The notes under the pieces: generated by a model | Databases searched by the model: none | The model's input: the letters and a program-made list of their open reading frames with translations, nothing else | Told to the model about the DNA's origin: nothing | Shown: positions 21,786 through 33,099 of the stretch, one piece after another | How the letters are laid out: every line of letters starts with the position of its first letter | Numbering within the stretch: the stretch's first letter is position 1 | Translations under genes and position numbers: made by a program | Assembly: GCA_022828595.1 (NCBI GenBank) | Contig: JAKGHH010000005.1 | Span: forward strand, 25,742,193 to 25,806,192 | DNA length: 64,000 nt | Origin: Nelumbo lutea | Lineage: Eukaryota; Streptophyta; Magnoliopsida; Proteales; Nelumbonaceae | Direction: 5' to 3'

Positions 21786-22029
21786 CAAGTTCAAACAAGA
21801 CAAATGGTTAGTAAGAAAGGGCAATTTTTATGTTGATCCAGATACCATAATTTGAAATGGATGAATGATGGAGTATCATATGACTAAAAGTAAATAAATA
21901 CCAGTTATTTGATGCACACACATTCGAAAAAGAAGATTCCATTGATAATTACATGATTATTCAATGTACATGATTCAGAAAAAGAATGAAATCACAACAC
22001 TATTCGTTGTACAATTTGAGCTAGTGGCC

Positions 22030-23450
22030 ATTCATCATTTCATCCTGCTCGTTTGTGTGTGGATCCCATAACACATAATATCCTGTTGGGTATGCTTCCT
22101 TGATGATATTTGGTCTAGCCTAGTTGGGTGCAAACATTCCGACTGTGAATTCTAATTTCAGGGTTTCACCAACTTGTTGAAATTTGATGCCATGAGTTGT
22201 TTATACTTTATTTGTCTTTGGAGAGACTTCTCTCTATCTTCCTCTGCGGATTCTAATTTATTATAGAGTTTTTTATTCATTTCCTCTATTTGAAAGTGTT
22301 TTCCCATCGCATAAGCTACTTCGGTCGAGACTATCTGTATTTCTGCTGGTTGGACCACCTCTTGTCTGTAGACTAAGGAATAGGTGTTGCTTATGTACTT
22401 TTCCTAAGTGATGTGTGACACACCCATAACATTTCTAATAATTTAGGAGCCTAGTCCTTATGATTTTCTATGACCATCTTGCTAAGCATCTTTAATAATG
22501 TTTTGTTAGTTGCTTCTACCTGTCCATTTCCCTAGGGGTAATATGTTGTTGAGGTTCCTAGTCGTGTCCTGTATTGTCCTAATAAATTACGGACCTCTTG
22601 ATTTTTGATTGATAGCCCATTATCAATGAGAATTTTCATTGGGGCACCAAACCTATGGGCAACATGTTGCCTCAAAAAGTTAGCCACGTTCTCAGTGCAG
22701 ATCCACCTCAATGGTATGGCTTTTGCCCACTTGGTGAAGTAGTCTGTAGTGACTATTATGAAGCAATATCCCCTAGAGGGTAAGTGGATTTTTCCTATTA
22801 GTTCAATGCCTTAGGCATGAAAAGGCCATTGTGATACAATGGGATGAAGCTTGTTGGCTAGCTAGTGTATTCTCCAGCTGTGTCTATGGCTTGTGTGACA
22901 TTGCCTTATATGTTGTTGAGAGCATCGTGGACCAATAGAATCCTAAGTGTAGTAGGTGATTATGCAACGCCATTTGTCCTTGATGGGTGGATGGCTTAGA
23001 GCTATGGGATACTTCTAAGGCTTCTTCTATTTCATCACTAGCTAAGCATCGTAGGAATTTTCCTATGTAAGACTTTCTATATAATAGATCATCTTGTACG
23101 TAGAACCTCTTGATCTTGGATAGGATCTTTTTTCATGATGGGGGATCAAGGGGTAAGACGCCATCTCTAAGATAGGTTATGTATGCATCTCTCCAATCTA
23201 CATCGCCTACAACAAGGCATTCTTTTTTGTTAGTCTCTAGTATGCACTTATCACAATCATTTTGTGCTTTGGTTATGTCTTTTTTTCATCTCAGGCTAGT
23301 AGTATCCTAGTCTTTGTAGTCTGCGATATAGTGAAGCTATGATATCTCCATAGTAGGCTTCATGGGTCTCCCTTAGTAGTATTGCTACTTCTGTGGGTCC
23401 TAGGCACCTGGCTTGACTCCATTTGCCATTTTATGATATAGTACACTGTT
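22030..23450 (-). pseudogene. GYP-B integrase (broken)
   Basis: Minus-strand frames show a decayed HHCC region (HLGFYWSTM near 22900), then the catalytic core. The core has TTDYFTKWAKAIPL with the first Asp (about 22700-22770), LIDNGLS with the second Asp (about 22610), and NGQVEATNKTLL with the Glu (about 22510). The C-terminal part at 22158-22358 contains the NKKLYNKLESAEEDRE-type helix common to plant gypsy integrases. The DDE residues are recognisable, but stops interrupt the frame. Integrase would insert the cDNA into the genome. Confidence 0.78.
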
Positions 23451-23499
23451 CACTAATTGGTAATGTAATAGCACCTTAGTATCTTATGCTGTGGGTTTC

Positions 23500-24500
23500 T
23501 GAGTTTTTCAATGATAGTCTATCTCCAATCACCTTTTTCTATAGTGTTTTTAGACTCCACCTAGTGCGCCAGTCTTTCTGTTGATGGTTCACATTGCATC
23601 TGAATAGTTATGCTGATTGGACCCTCACTTGACTAAATTTTAGAACATAGTGTGGCTAAGGCATTTGTGCATCTGCACGTGGATTTGTTTTGGTGTTCGT
23701 AATTCACCTCTAGGTCCTTAGTCACGTTTTGTATCAAGGTTCTATATGGAAGAATTTCAGCTCTTTCACAGTTGTGTTTCCTCCCATCTGTCCAATTACT
23801 AGCTTTGAATCCCCAATTACTTTCACATTCTTTGCTTCAGAGTCTCTTGTGACTGTTAAGCCCAATACTAGGGCTTCATATTCTGCAATTTTGTGTGAAC
23901 AAGGGAACTGTAGCTTGAAGCAATAAGCTAAAGTTTCACCGATGGGGGAGGTTAAGGTTATTCCCGGGCCTGTGGAAGAATTGGTACCATTGCCATCAAA
24001 GGTTAAGGTCCATTAAGCATTTTCTATTGTTGTGATGAGGGGGAGGTTGCCTGGTATTTCTTTAGTGATAGGGAAGTCACTACTAGATGGGAGAGATGAC
24101 AAGAGATCGGCGGTGACTTGACACTTGATTGCTTTAGGCTGGGTTTACTCAGTGTTATACTCGCTCAATTGCATCATCCACTTCACTAGTCTCCTAGATA
24201 GTGGTGGTCTATCAATGAAATATTTGAGTGTCACTTATTGTTATCAAGACCACCTTTTGGCCCAATATATAATGCCTAAACTTCTGGGTAGTGAAGACTA
24301 GTGCTAGGCATTGTTGTTCCATGTGGGTGTAGTTCTTCTCTACAAGTTTCAGTGTCCTACTGGCATAGTAGATGGGGCACTCTACTTTCTCCTCATTTTC
24401 CTGGGCTAATGGGCACCCTATGGATTTTGAATTGGATGTGATGTATAATCAGAACTCTTGGCCATTCTTTGGTGAGGACATGGTTGTTACCTTAGCTAGG
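23500..24500 (-). pseudogene. GYP-B dual RNase H region (broken)
   Basis: Two RNase H-like stretches lie in tandem. The first (about 24120-24480) has YYASRTLKLVEKNYTHMEQQ and ALVFTTQKFRHY, the gypsy RT-linked RNase H. The second (about 23560-24010) has TLTFDGNGT, IAEYEALVLGL and VIGDSKLVI, the RVT_3/archaeal-type RNase H. Dual RNase H is known from Tat-lineage Ty3/gypsy elements. Stops and shifts interrupt both. RNase H removes the RNA template during reverse transcription. Confidence 0.65.
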
Positions 24501-24599
24501 GCCTATTTTACATGGTCAAAAGCATTCTGATGTTGTAATGACCATTTGTATTTTAAAAATTTCTTGCTGAGCTTAAGGAGTGATGCGGCGTGTCCCAAG

Positions 24600-25716
24600 A
24601 CAGGGATGAACCTCCTAAGATAAGACACTTTTCCTAGGAACGCCTTCAGTTACGATTCAGTGCTTGGGGGAGGGAGGTCAAGAATTGCTTTCACATTGCC
24701 TTTGTCTGGGTGGATTCTAGTGTGGTCGACCCGGTAGCCTAGAAATTTTCTTGATTGCACTCCGAACACACACTTGAGGGGGTTGAGTTTCAAGTTGAAG
24801 GCTTAGCATCGTGTAAATACTTCCCTTAGCACCTCAGTGTGATCCTCTTTTCTCTTTGCTTTCACGATGATATCATCTACATAGCATTCTATCTCTTTAT
24901 GCATCATATCATGGAAGACACTCGTCATGGCTCTCTGGTAGATGGCTTCAGCATTCTTCAGACCGAGGTGCATCATTTTGTAATAGAAGTTCCCTATCGA
25001 CATTTTGAATGTTGTGTGGGGTGCATCTATTGGGTCCAAGTAAATCTAATTGTAGCCACTATATGCCTCTAGGAAAGAGAACAACTGGAGGCTCCCTGCT
25101 ATGGCATCAATTAGGATCTCCATGTTGCGCAGTGAGAATTCATCCTTGGGGTAGCATTTATTTAGATCTCTGAATTCTATAGAACTTAGGATGTTTGGGA
25201 GGAAGAAAGGGTGTTACACACTAACTTTAGGAATACTAAGATGACGAGGTTTGGGAGTGGGTACTAACCTTAGCTGTTTGCTCTTCCTTTTGACCATGAA
25301 GATGTTAGCTAGCCACTGTGGGTGTGCAATTGGCTTTATGAAGCCTACATTCAGGAGTCATTTGACCTCCTCTTTGATCTTTAGGGCAACTTCTAGTTTG
25401 AAGACTCGTTGTGATTGTTTCACTAGTCAGATCTTGGGGTCGATGCAGAGCGAGTGCTTGACTCATGCTGGATCTTACCTCAGCAACTGTTCGTACAACC
25501 AAGCAAAAACATCCTAGAACTCTGTTAATTACAGAGGAAGAAAGGGGTTCAGTAAGATAGTTAATAATAGAGGAAGAAAGGGGTTTAGTAAGATAGTAGG
25601 ATTTCTGGTTTTGATTGGAATATAAGTTTTAGTACCTTTCAAAGGGATCTATCAAGTTTGTCTTTTCTTCCTGGCTCGGTTTAGCAGATATGTACAATGG
25701 CCTATTCTCCCTTTCT
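24600..25716 (-). pseudogene. GYP-B reverse transcriptase (broken)
   Basis: Recognisable RT blocks appear in order. A region upstream of RT carries RPLYISAKPS (near 25680). It is followed by a decayed GFIKPIAHPQWLAN block (about 25310-25350) and by YPKDEFSLRNMEILIDAIAG (about 25110-25170). The fingers/palm FKMSIGNFYYKMMHLGLKNA and the catalytic CYVDDIIVKAK come from the open stretch 24803-25039. LKLNPLKCVFGVQSRKFLGY closes the domain near 24750. The catalytic Asp pair is intact, but frame changes and stops occur every 100-250 bp. Confidence 0.82.
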
Positions 25717-25721
25717 CCCAT
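25717..25721. repeat. Target-site duplication CCCAT, left copy
   Basis: CCCAT lies directly before the first base (TG...) of the inserted element's LTR. The same five bases follow the outer end of the other LTR at 38223-38227. Five bp is the usual duplication size for Ty3/gypsy integrases. Confidence 0.75.
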
Positions 25722-27702
25722 TGTGTGCATCGGAAAAATGGGCTCACTTGCTACTTGGGCAAGAAATGGAGTCGCCACTAATCAATTTTAGGAATTGAAG
25801 GTGATGGGACCTCTAGGAATAATTTTCAAAAAGCTTTTTTTATTTTTTATAGTTACTCCAAGGCCCAAAGCACTGAATAAACTAGTTCGGGTAGGTCTCG
25901 GAGGGGAGAGGGAAGGGGTTAGGCACCCCTCTCCCGAGTCCAATAGGTGGGGCCCACATGGTGATCCCAAACAAGCACAAATAAAGTATGTTATTAATTA
26001 AACAAAATAATAATAAACATAAGAAGCAAGATTAAACACTATAACTAAACTTATCATATATAACTCAACAGATGAGACCAAAGAGATTAGACTTGAGATT
26101 CAATTTATTTGGGAGGATAGCGAAGAAAACCACCTTGTCATGAGCTCAAGAAGCAAGATTTAAGTAACTTTGATTAGATTCCTAATTGATATGTAGCCTG
26201 AAAGACTGAATGTTGCAAACTGAAGGGAATGACTCTAGCCTGACTCTTGGCATAAGGAAGATTTAAAATAGGGGAGATCTGACCCGACTTCATCGTTGTT
26301 TATTCACGGTTGAGCATAGGGACTCTTAGGGGTATGATCTGAAAATCAGGGAGGACTCGATGAACTCTCGGATGGGGAGTCTTCGGGAGACGCTTGGAAT
26401 TCACTACTGCAATCAATGGTATGGCTTCGGCCTAAAGGAAATGCTAAGACAATGGCCACTACTGCTGCTCTATTTTCGCCAGGGAAGGCATCCAATGGCC
26501 GTTCAATGGCAAGAAGTAAGGGCAGAATGGAATGAAAAGAGGGGCAAAGGGAGAGGAAGATGGGGGGTGGTTGGTAGAAGCTACGAAAGTACTACAGCTA
26601 CAAGAAGTTGTAGTGGTAGTGGTTGTTTCAGTCGTGCTACTCTGGCTTGTCACTATCGAGAGTAAGATGACAATGAGGTCAAGTAGAGAGAATAGCCAAT
26701 CCGATGGTGGGAGGAAGGAAAGCGAAGTAGTGGCATCAATGAGAAAATGAGAGAGAAGGCAAAGGGGAGAGAAGAAGGGGAAGGAGAAGAAGAAGAAGAA
26801 GAAAAAGTAGAAAAAGAGAGTGGAAGAGGAAGGTTGGAGACAGGGGGTGCCGCTGTTGCCACTTTATCTGGGTTCGAATGAAGGGGATGAGCTACAATGC
26901 CTCCTGGAATTAGGTTAAATGGGGCTTTTATAATGGGGCAGGGGTAATTTTGTAATTTTAGAGAAATTAGGGGTATTTTGGTAATTTTTAGAAAATGGGT
27001 CAAATCGGGTCGATTGGTGGGGTCAGCTTGGCCCAACTGAGCTTGGATTAGTCAGATCTAGAAAGGGTTTGATTCGGTTAATTTAGGGCTTCGAAATGGA
27101 ATCTTTGTGAGATGAAGAGGCAAACAAAGGTAGTTTTGGGTGAAATTTCATGGGATAGGAATTTTGGGTAATCTGAGGTGATTTGTAAGGTTAGATTAAG
27201 CCAATTGGGCCTGGATCGAGCAGATTTTGAATCTAGAGCCTCGAAATGGAATCTTTGTGTGATCGAGGGTAAATGACGGTGTTTTAGGCCGGAATTTCAT
27301 ATGTAGGGTTTTTTGGTATTCTGGGGTGATTGAAAAAGTTTGATTGGTTTAGAGGTGTTCAGATCAAGTGGATATGGGTTGTAGGTGTGAGAATGGTCGA
27401 AATGAAATCTTTGATGGATAGGTGAACGAAGGATTCTTGAGTTCAAATTTCATGGGTAGGTGTTTTGGGATGTCCCGGGTCTGATGATTGTGTTTGATCT
27501 AATGGTTGAGGTGTAAGTGAGGGTCGATCGGGGTCATTGGATAGGTATCAGATATGTTTAATGGTGGATTTGAGGGCTCTCGAGGTAAAATTTGGGTTTT
27601 CTGGGTTTTTGGGTGTTTCAGAGAGGTCGGAAGAGTCTAATCAGGTGTTTGGGGTGAATTGGAGGCTCAGGTAGTGGACTGAGCTAAAATCGGGTGCTGA
27701 CA
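25722..27702 (-). repeat. 3' LTR of the gag-only element
   Basis: This 1981-bp repeat aligns along its length with 35697-37931. Both contain ATGGGCTCACTTGCTACTTG, GGGTTAGGCACCCCTCTCCC and GTGGGGCCCACATGGTGATC, and both end GG(T)TG(C/T)TGACA-like. On the minus strand it starts TGTCAGCACCCG and ends ...GCACACA. A TATAAAAG box on the minus strand at 26925-26932 matches the one in the partner LTR. GAA-rich runs near 26770-26820 are simple repeats. Confidence 0.85.
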
Positions 27703-27706
27703 GCTG

Positions 27707-27715
27707 CCCCTCTTT
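27707..27715 (-). promoter_or_regulatory. Polypurine tract of the gag-only element
   Basis: The minus strand reads AAAGAGGGG four bases before the 3' LTR start (TGTCAGCACCC). This is the expected position of the plus-strand primer. It confirms that the element is oriented on the minus strand. Confidence 0.75.
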
Positions 27716-28064
27716 GTTGTAAGGTAGGAAACTACGAAACAACAAAAACTAAAAAGAAGCAAACAAAGATTTTTGCGAAGGGAAGGCTTGAAAGAAGGAC
27801 GAGACGATGAGGGAAGGCAAAGAAGAAGAGTTCCCATGAAGAACCGTTTCATTTGTTCAGGCCATTTTATTCTTCATAAAGTGACCCTAGGTATCAAGAA
27901 CCTTTGGAATCAACGTACATTTGCTGTAAAAGAAAAAAAAAACTACTGATAATATGAAAACTATTTAGCTTGAAAAAGGACCCGTCCTAGGTATAAAAAA
28001 CTTTGCAGAATCAGGGCAAATTTGCAAAAACTGGATCTGGGATAAAATTGTAAAAATTTCTAAC

Positions 28065-29105
28065 ATGGGTCAAAACATAGAGGTTGACATGACCAATGGA
28101 ATTTTCTAACGTGGGTCAAAGCATAGAGACTGACATGACCAATGGAATTTTCTTATGCAGGTCAATGGAAACTAGTTCTAGGATAAAACTGCTAAAACTG
28201 GGATAAAACTATGAAAAACTAGACCAATGTAAATCTATCACTAAGAAAACCATGTCAAACAAATCATTCATTAAGACAAAGGTTCAAAATTCTTGCAAAG
28301 CACCATCATAAAACACTAGCAAATATTCTTTATTTTTTTTAGAATATTTTGAAAGATTGTAATAACTGCTTTTTGACATGGCATAATGTAAAATAAGAGT
28401 TTCAGGTATTATTCATCATTAATTTCATTCTTTTTTTTCTTTCTTTTTTATTTTTTTTTATTTTTTTTCTCTTTTCTCTGATTTTTTATTATCATTAATA
28501 TCATCTCTATTTATTCAATTAAAACTAGTGTTGGTCAAAGAAACGAGATTTACAAACGGGATTTCTAACACGAGTTAAGGCATAAAGGCTAACATGACCA
28601 ACAAGTTTTTTTTATGCTGGTTAAAGCATAGAGGCTGACATGACCAACAAAATTTCTGACGTGGGTCAAAGCATAGAGGCTGACATGACAAATGGAATTT
28701 TCTGATGTAGGCCCAAAGCATAGAGGCTGACATGATCGACAAAAAACAGACGTAGTCAAAGCATAGAGGCTAACATGACTAGCGAGATTTTTGATGCGGG
28801 TCAAAGCATAGAGGCTGACATGACTAACGGAAGACAGACGTGGGTCAAAGCATAGAGGCTAACATAACCAACGGAAGACAGACATGAGTCAAATCATAAA
28901 GGCTAACATGACCGACAAAATTTCTAATGTGGGCCAAAGCATAGAGGCTGACATGACCAACGAGATTTTTTACGCTAGTCAAAGCATAGAGGGTGATATG
29001 ACCAACGGAATTTTTGACGCAGGTCAAAGCATAAGGGATGACATGACCAACAGAAGACAGATGCGGGTCAAAGCATAGAGGCTGGCATGACCAACGGAAA
29101 CCATC
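28065..29105. repeat. 45-bp tandem repeat inside the gag-only element
   Basis: About 12 diverged units of about 45 bp (GGTCAAAGCATAGAGGCTGA followed by CATGACCAACGGAA... and variants) lie at 28567-29105. Two more units sit at 28065-28165, separated by about 400 bp of unrelated sequence. The period is divisible by three, which creates artificial open frames on both strands. Confidence 0.85.
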
Positions 29106-31390
29106 ATGAATATCACCAATGAAATTGGAATTCAGATACTTTAACTAACAAATCTTCAATCAAATGATGGACTCAAGAAGTAGAACATCGAAGTGTAAGA
29201 TAAACACCCAAAGAGATTTTTAAAAAATATAGCAATGGTTTGCATGAAAGAACTCGAAATAACCAACATGTAAGCAAAATGATATGATATGATGGTAGAA
29301 ACTAGGTATATACTAAAACGGTAAAAACATCTCCTCAAACTATGGTATAAGAATTTTTCAAATATCAAGCAATGCACAAGGGTCATTAAATAATGGAATG
29401 GTAAAAAGGAAAAGCTTCAAAATTCAATGTGCCTTTAAACTCAACTCATATGAGAGTAATCATGTCCAAATGGTTTATGTCTGATTCGCATAACATGAGA
29501 ATGTATATCCTCTCTTCAAAGGATCGTCCCTTAAAACTCATTGAGTTCAAAAGCATGCATTATAAAATTGTGAATTGTTGAACAAGGGTTTTATTGTAAG
29601 AAAGGCTTTACCACAAGGGGTCTGCTCCAGTTTTCTTTTCTTTTTTTTTTTCTCTCTTTTTCTTTTGGTTAACAACAATGGTGGGCTATGAAGCTGATAC
29701 TTAATGAAGCGAGTGACATATACAATCCTTCATTGCCAGCTAAATAGGTTTGTCCAGTGCTGATCTTCCAATTTCTTAAAGATCGATGATGTCTTGCTCG
29801 TTAGGACGAAACGTGGTATGGGGTGGAGATTACAAATGATGGGTTAAAAGGCTTAAATAACAATTAAAGGGAGGCATCAAATGTATGGATCACCTCTTGG
29901 GAAATTTGATTCAAGGTCCACTCTTATCATCGTGTTTACACCTTTTTTTTTCTCTTTTTTTTTTGATTTTTTTTATTAAGGCTCTATTCATAGCCATATG
30001 AATGTATATTGCTCTTCATATTCTTCATCAATATGAATCGTGCATTCTTATTGATCAGGGAGGACTTTATTTTGGGATGAAATGCCAGTAGGTAGAGAAA
30101 ATCAAAACTAGCATGTGTGTATCATCATGGAAGATCCCATAGCAATAAAATCATCATAGCTTCCCCAATTTCTTTGAACTATTTCTTTATTCTTTGTTTG
30201 CCAATTCACTATTGCATTGATCTCCGTTGCCTAACCTTCCTCGAGTATTTCATTCTTAGCAAAGTTGTCAACAATTCATTCATTTTTCTTTCTTTTTTTA
30301 TTTTTTACTTTTGCTCAATTGTTCTAATCGCATTCTGCCTATTTTGATACCCACTCGCTAGAAAGTGTTTATTGTGAAGAAAAAGATGATATGGAGGCTT
30401 AAAGAGCCAATTAGGGGGTTTTACTATATATCAATAGGATTGAATTCACAAGGTTAAACAAGCAGTCAATGATGGCATCCCTTCATTTCATTATTGACTA
30501 CACGTCACATATTAAGGAAGAATATGTTGAGCATAGTATATGTCGAGCAAAGCCCCTAGAGCATTCTCCTTCTTTCTCTTTTTTATTTTGTTTCCTTTTT
30601 TTCTTCTCTCTCTATTTTTTCTTTTTTTTTTTGTTTTTTTAACCCTTTGATGATCCTTGAGGTGTATCTGTGGGTTTGGCTAGTTTGCTAGAAAATGTCT
30701 TTGTGAATTCAAGGGATTATTGAGGAAAAAAGAACAGTCAGAGATGGCCTCCAATTCTTTGATTAATCGATAGAGCACTAGGTTAGGATGGTGCCTTTAT
30801 TCTGTGCCGGGTTAGGCATTATTCAAAGGGAATGTAACATTCTTCGGTAACTGCAAATCTTCCCTAATTTGGACAAAGATGACAACTTTATGATAGGTTG
30901 AGAAGACAATAGGAGGCTTTAACTATGGGCTCTTGATCAAAGACTAACTTTACCCAAGCATGCTTGTGGGATTCTGAGAGGTGGCAGACTCTGCCTTCTT
31001 TTGCTGGTAGATGACCCCTGAATGGACTAATCACTCTCTTATAAACAAGTATCTCAAGTAAGAGAGAGAGAAATAGGGAAAATAATATTTTATTTATGGA
31101 AGTGGCTGGACCCATGAGATGGGGTGCTCTACGTACCCCTTTAAAAGGGACTAGGCCCAACATAGTTCAAAATGCCTTGGAATGGCAAAGAAGAGAGAAT
31201 AGTACACTAAATGCAATAACAAAAGGGAACTCTCGATGGTTGGAGATAGGGTAGAGAGCATTGACCCCTGTCTCAGATCTTACATTTAAATTCATGCAGT
31301 TGGCTTGACATTACAGATGATTCTCAAAACTGACCAAAGAGGACATTCAAAATATGTTGACGAAAGGGAGGGCTTAGTTCAAAGATGACT
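29106..31390. other. Non-coding interior of the gag-only element
   Basis: Mixed sequence between the tandem repeat and gag, with several T-rich runs (29640-29660, 29940-29975, 30560-30640). The open frame at 30888-31163 (minus) shows no motif I recognise. Nothing resembling protease, RT, RNase H or integrase was seen here in any frame. Confidence 0.6.
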
Positions 31391-31391
31391 C

Positions 31392-33036
31392 CTAAGGCTT
31401 AGGAAATGCAATGAGACATTGATCAATTAGCTTACAAACTGCAATGTTGAGCTGATGGCAATTGTCAGTGTCATGCCCTAGGCTTCTATGATAGTCACAA
31501 TAGGCATTCTCATCGTAATGCTTTGGTTTACATACCATGGGAGGTCTCTCTTCAAGCAACTCCGGATATCTATCATTCAACAAGGTAGGTAACAACTGAG
31601 AATATGAACAAGGAAGTGGGGACAACTTCTTTTTTGTTTGGGGTGTTTGTTGTATCCTTGGGGTGCATTGCTATTGATGTGAATGTGGATGTAGTGAGGT
31701 AGGCACCCTGAAAGAAGGATTAGATGGAATTGTGGCTGCGAAGCTAACTGGGTGGTCAGATATGAATTGTACTTCACTCGCTCATTGAAGCTTGATTCTA
31801 AACTTCTTTGGCTTAGAGGTGGTTTCCCCTACTCCAATCATCAGTGGGTTAATCCATCCATGCCTAAGAGATTCCTCGATTCTAACAGCTCCTTTCACTA
31901 CTTCACTAAATTCCTTAAGCGGTTGTGTAACCAAGAGAGTATGGTAGGGATCTTTCAAAGTCTTGAGAAAAAGCCTAACCATTTCTTCCTTGGGCATGGG
32001 GTGTCGTAGTTTGGATGCCATTTCACGCCACCGATAGGCATAATCTATGAAAGACTCTCTAGGATTTTGAGTCATGGACTTAAGATCTGCTCAATTTGGC
32101 ACTAATCCCATGTTATAAGAAAAGTGGTCTAAGAATGGTTCAGATGATCATTTCCATGACTTCTTTTTCTCTCCCTCAAGATTGGAAAACCACATTATAG
32201 CATTCGCAGTCAAACTTTTTTGGAACATCTAGATCAAAAGCTTCTCATCAGAACCATACTGAAACATATCCCCACAAAAGATTTTTAAGTGAGTTTGCGG
32301 ACAACCTTTTCCAATATTTCTCAAAATCGGGCATCTTGAATTTCATAGGCAATTTGGCATTCGGGTACAAGAATAATTCCTTAAAATCCATTGCTTCCAA
32401 ATTGTGGACCCCCATTACTTGCCTCATCTCTTCCTTTAACTTTTCTACATCATCCTTGAGGGGGTTTGGAATAGGGGATGTGGTGTAGTGAACTTGGGAT
32501 CGTCCTCACCAAAAAGGGTTAGAGAGGGTTGAGCACAAGATTGTCCCAGGAAGTTGAAGGTTGGCTGACGTGGGGTTGATAGTAGGATTGTTTAGTAAAG
32601 CTATGAGTTGGTTGGGAGGAAGGCTAACAGTAAGGGTGCTTTGTGAAGCTGAAAGCTGGTTGGGGTGGAGACTGATGTGACGAAGCAGTGAACACAAAAG
32701 GGGGAGGTGTAAAGGTAGTATTGGGTGTGGCAGATGTTGGGAACGAAGACAATGTGAAAGGTGGGAAAGTTTATGTGTTTGGAGGTGTGAAGGTAGGAAA
32801 GGCTCCCAATGCGACAAATGAGTGCTTTGACCTATTAAGGAAGGGGGAGGTGGTATTGATCGACTATGCTCTTTGCGGAAGGTCGCAAATTGGGCTATTG
32901 CATCTTTTAACTGCTCTTGGAGTTTGAGGTAATCAGTATATGGAACCAAGGTTGGTATGTTTGGGTCTGCCGAAACAGAAAAACCTACAGATGAGGAGGT
33001 AGTTGTAGGATCATTCTTGATTGAGTCTTTTGCCAT
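31392..33036 (-). pseudogene. Gag-like gene of the gag-only element (broken)
   Basis: From the ATG near 33036 the frame begins MAKDSIKNDPTTTSSS, then a coiled LKLQEQLKDAIAQF segment and a Pro-rich stretch. Further along (31782-32075) is a retrotrans_gag-like core: NPRESFIDYAYRWREMASKL, EEMVRLFLKTLKDPY. The last part (31392-31625) has AYCDYHRSLGHDTDNCHQL, the Cys/His knuckle pattern of plant Ty3/gypsy Gag. Frame changes and stops separate the three parts. This is the only protein-coding remnant in the element and identifies its Ty3/gypsy ancestry. Confidence 0.72.
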
Positions 33037-33099
33037 GGCTCGGGAAATCGATCAGGTTATTATACGAAGGGTCGAAGATTTAAGATTCCCAATGGCGTC

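Larger units (their letters stand above)
21990..25716 (-). mobile_element. GYP-B, 3' segment (RT, RNase H, integrase)
   Basis: This is the 3' part of a minus-strand Ty3/gypsy element whose 5' part lies at 38223-41529. The two parts are separated by a 12.5-kb inserted element flanked by CCCAT. From high to low coordinates it carries decayed RT, gypsy RNase H, a second archaeal-type RNase H, and integrase. It runs out near 22000. No 3' LTR matching the 5' LTR was found before the minisatellite at 21.4-21.8 kb, so that end is truncated. Many stops and shifts show an old copy. Confidence 0.85.

Noticed and set aside
21180..21990. 3' LTR of GYP-B
   Set aside because: None of the landmark stretches of the 5' LTR (40911-41529) were found between the PMD relic and the integrase end.
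28589..29078. Short repetitive frames on both strands
   Set aside because: Products of the 45-bp repeat period, which is divisible by three.
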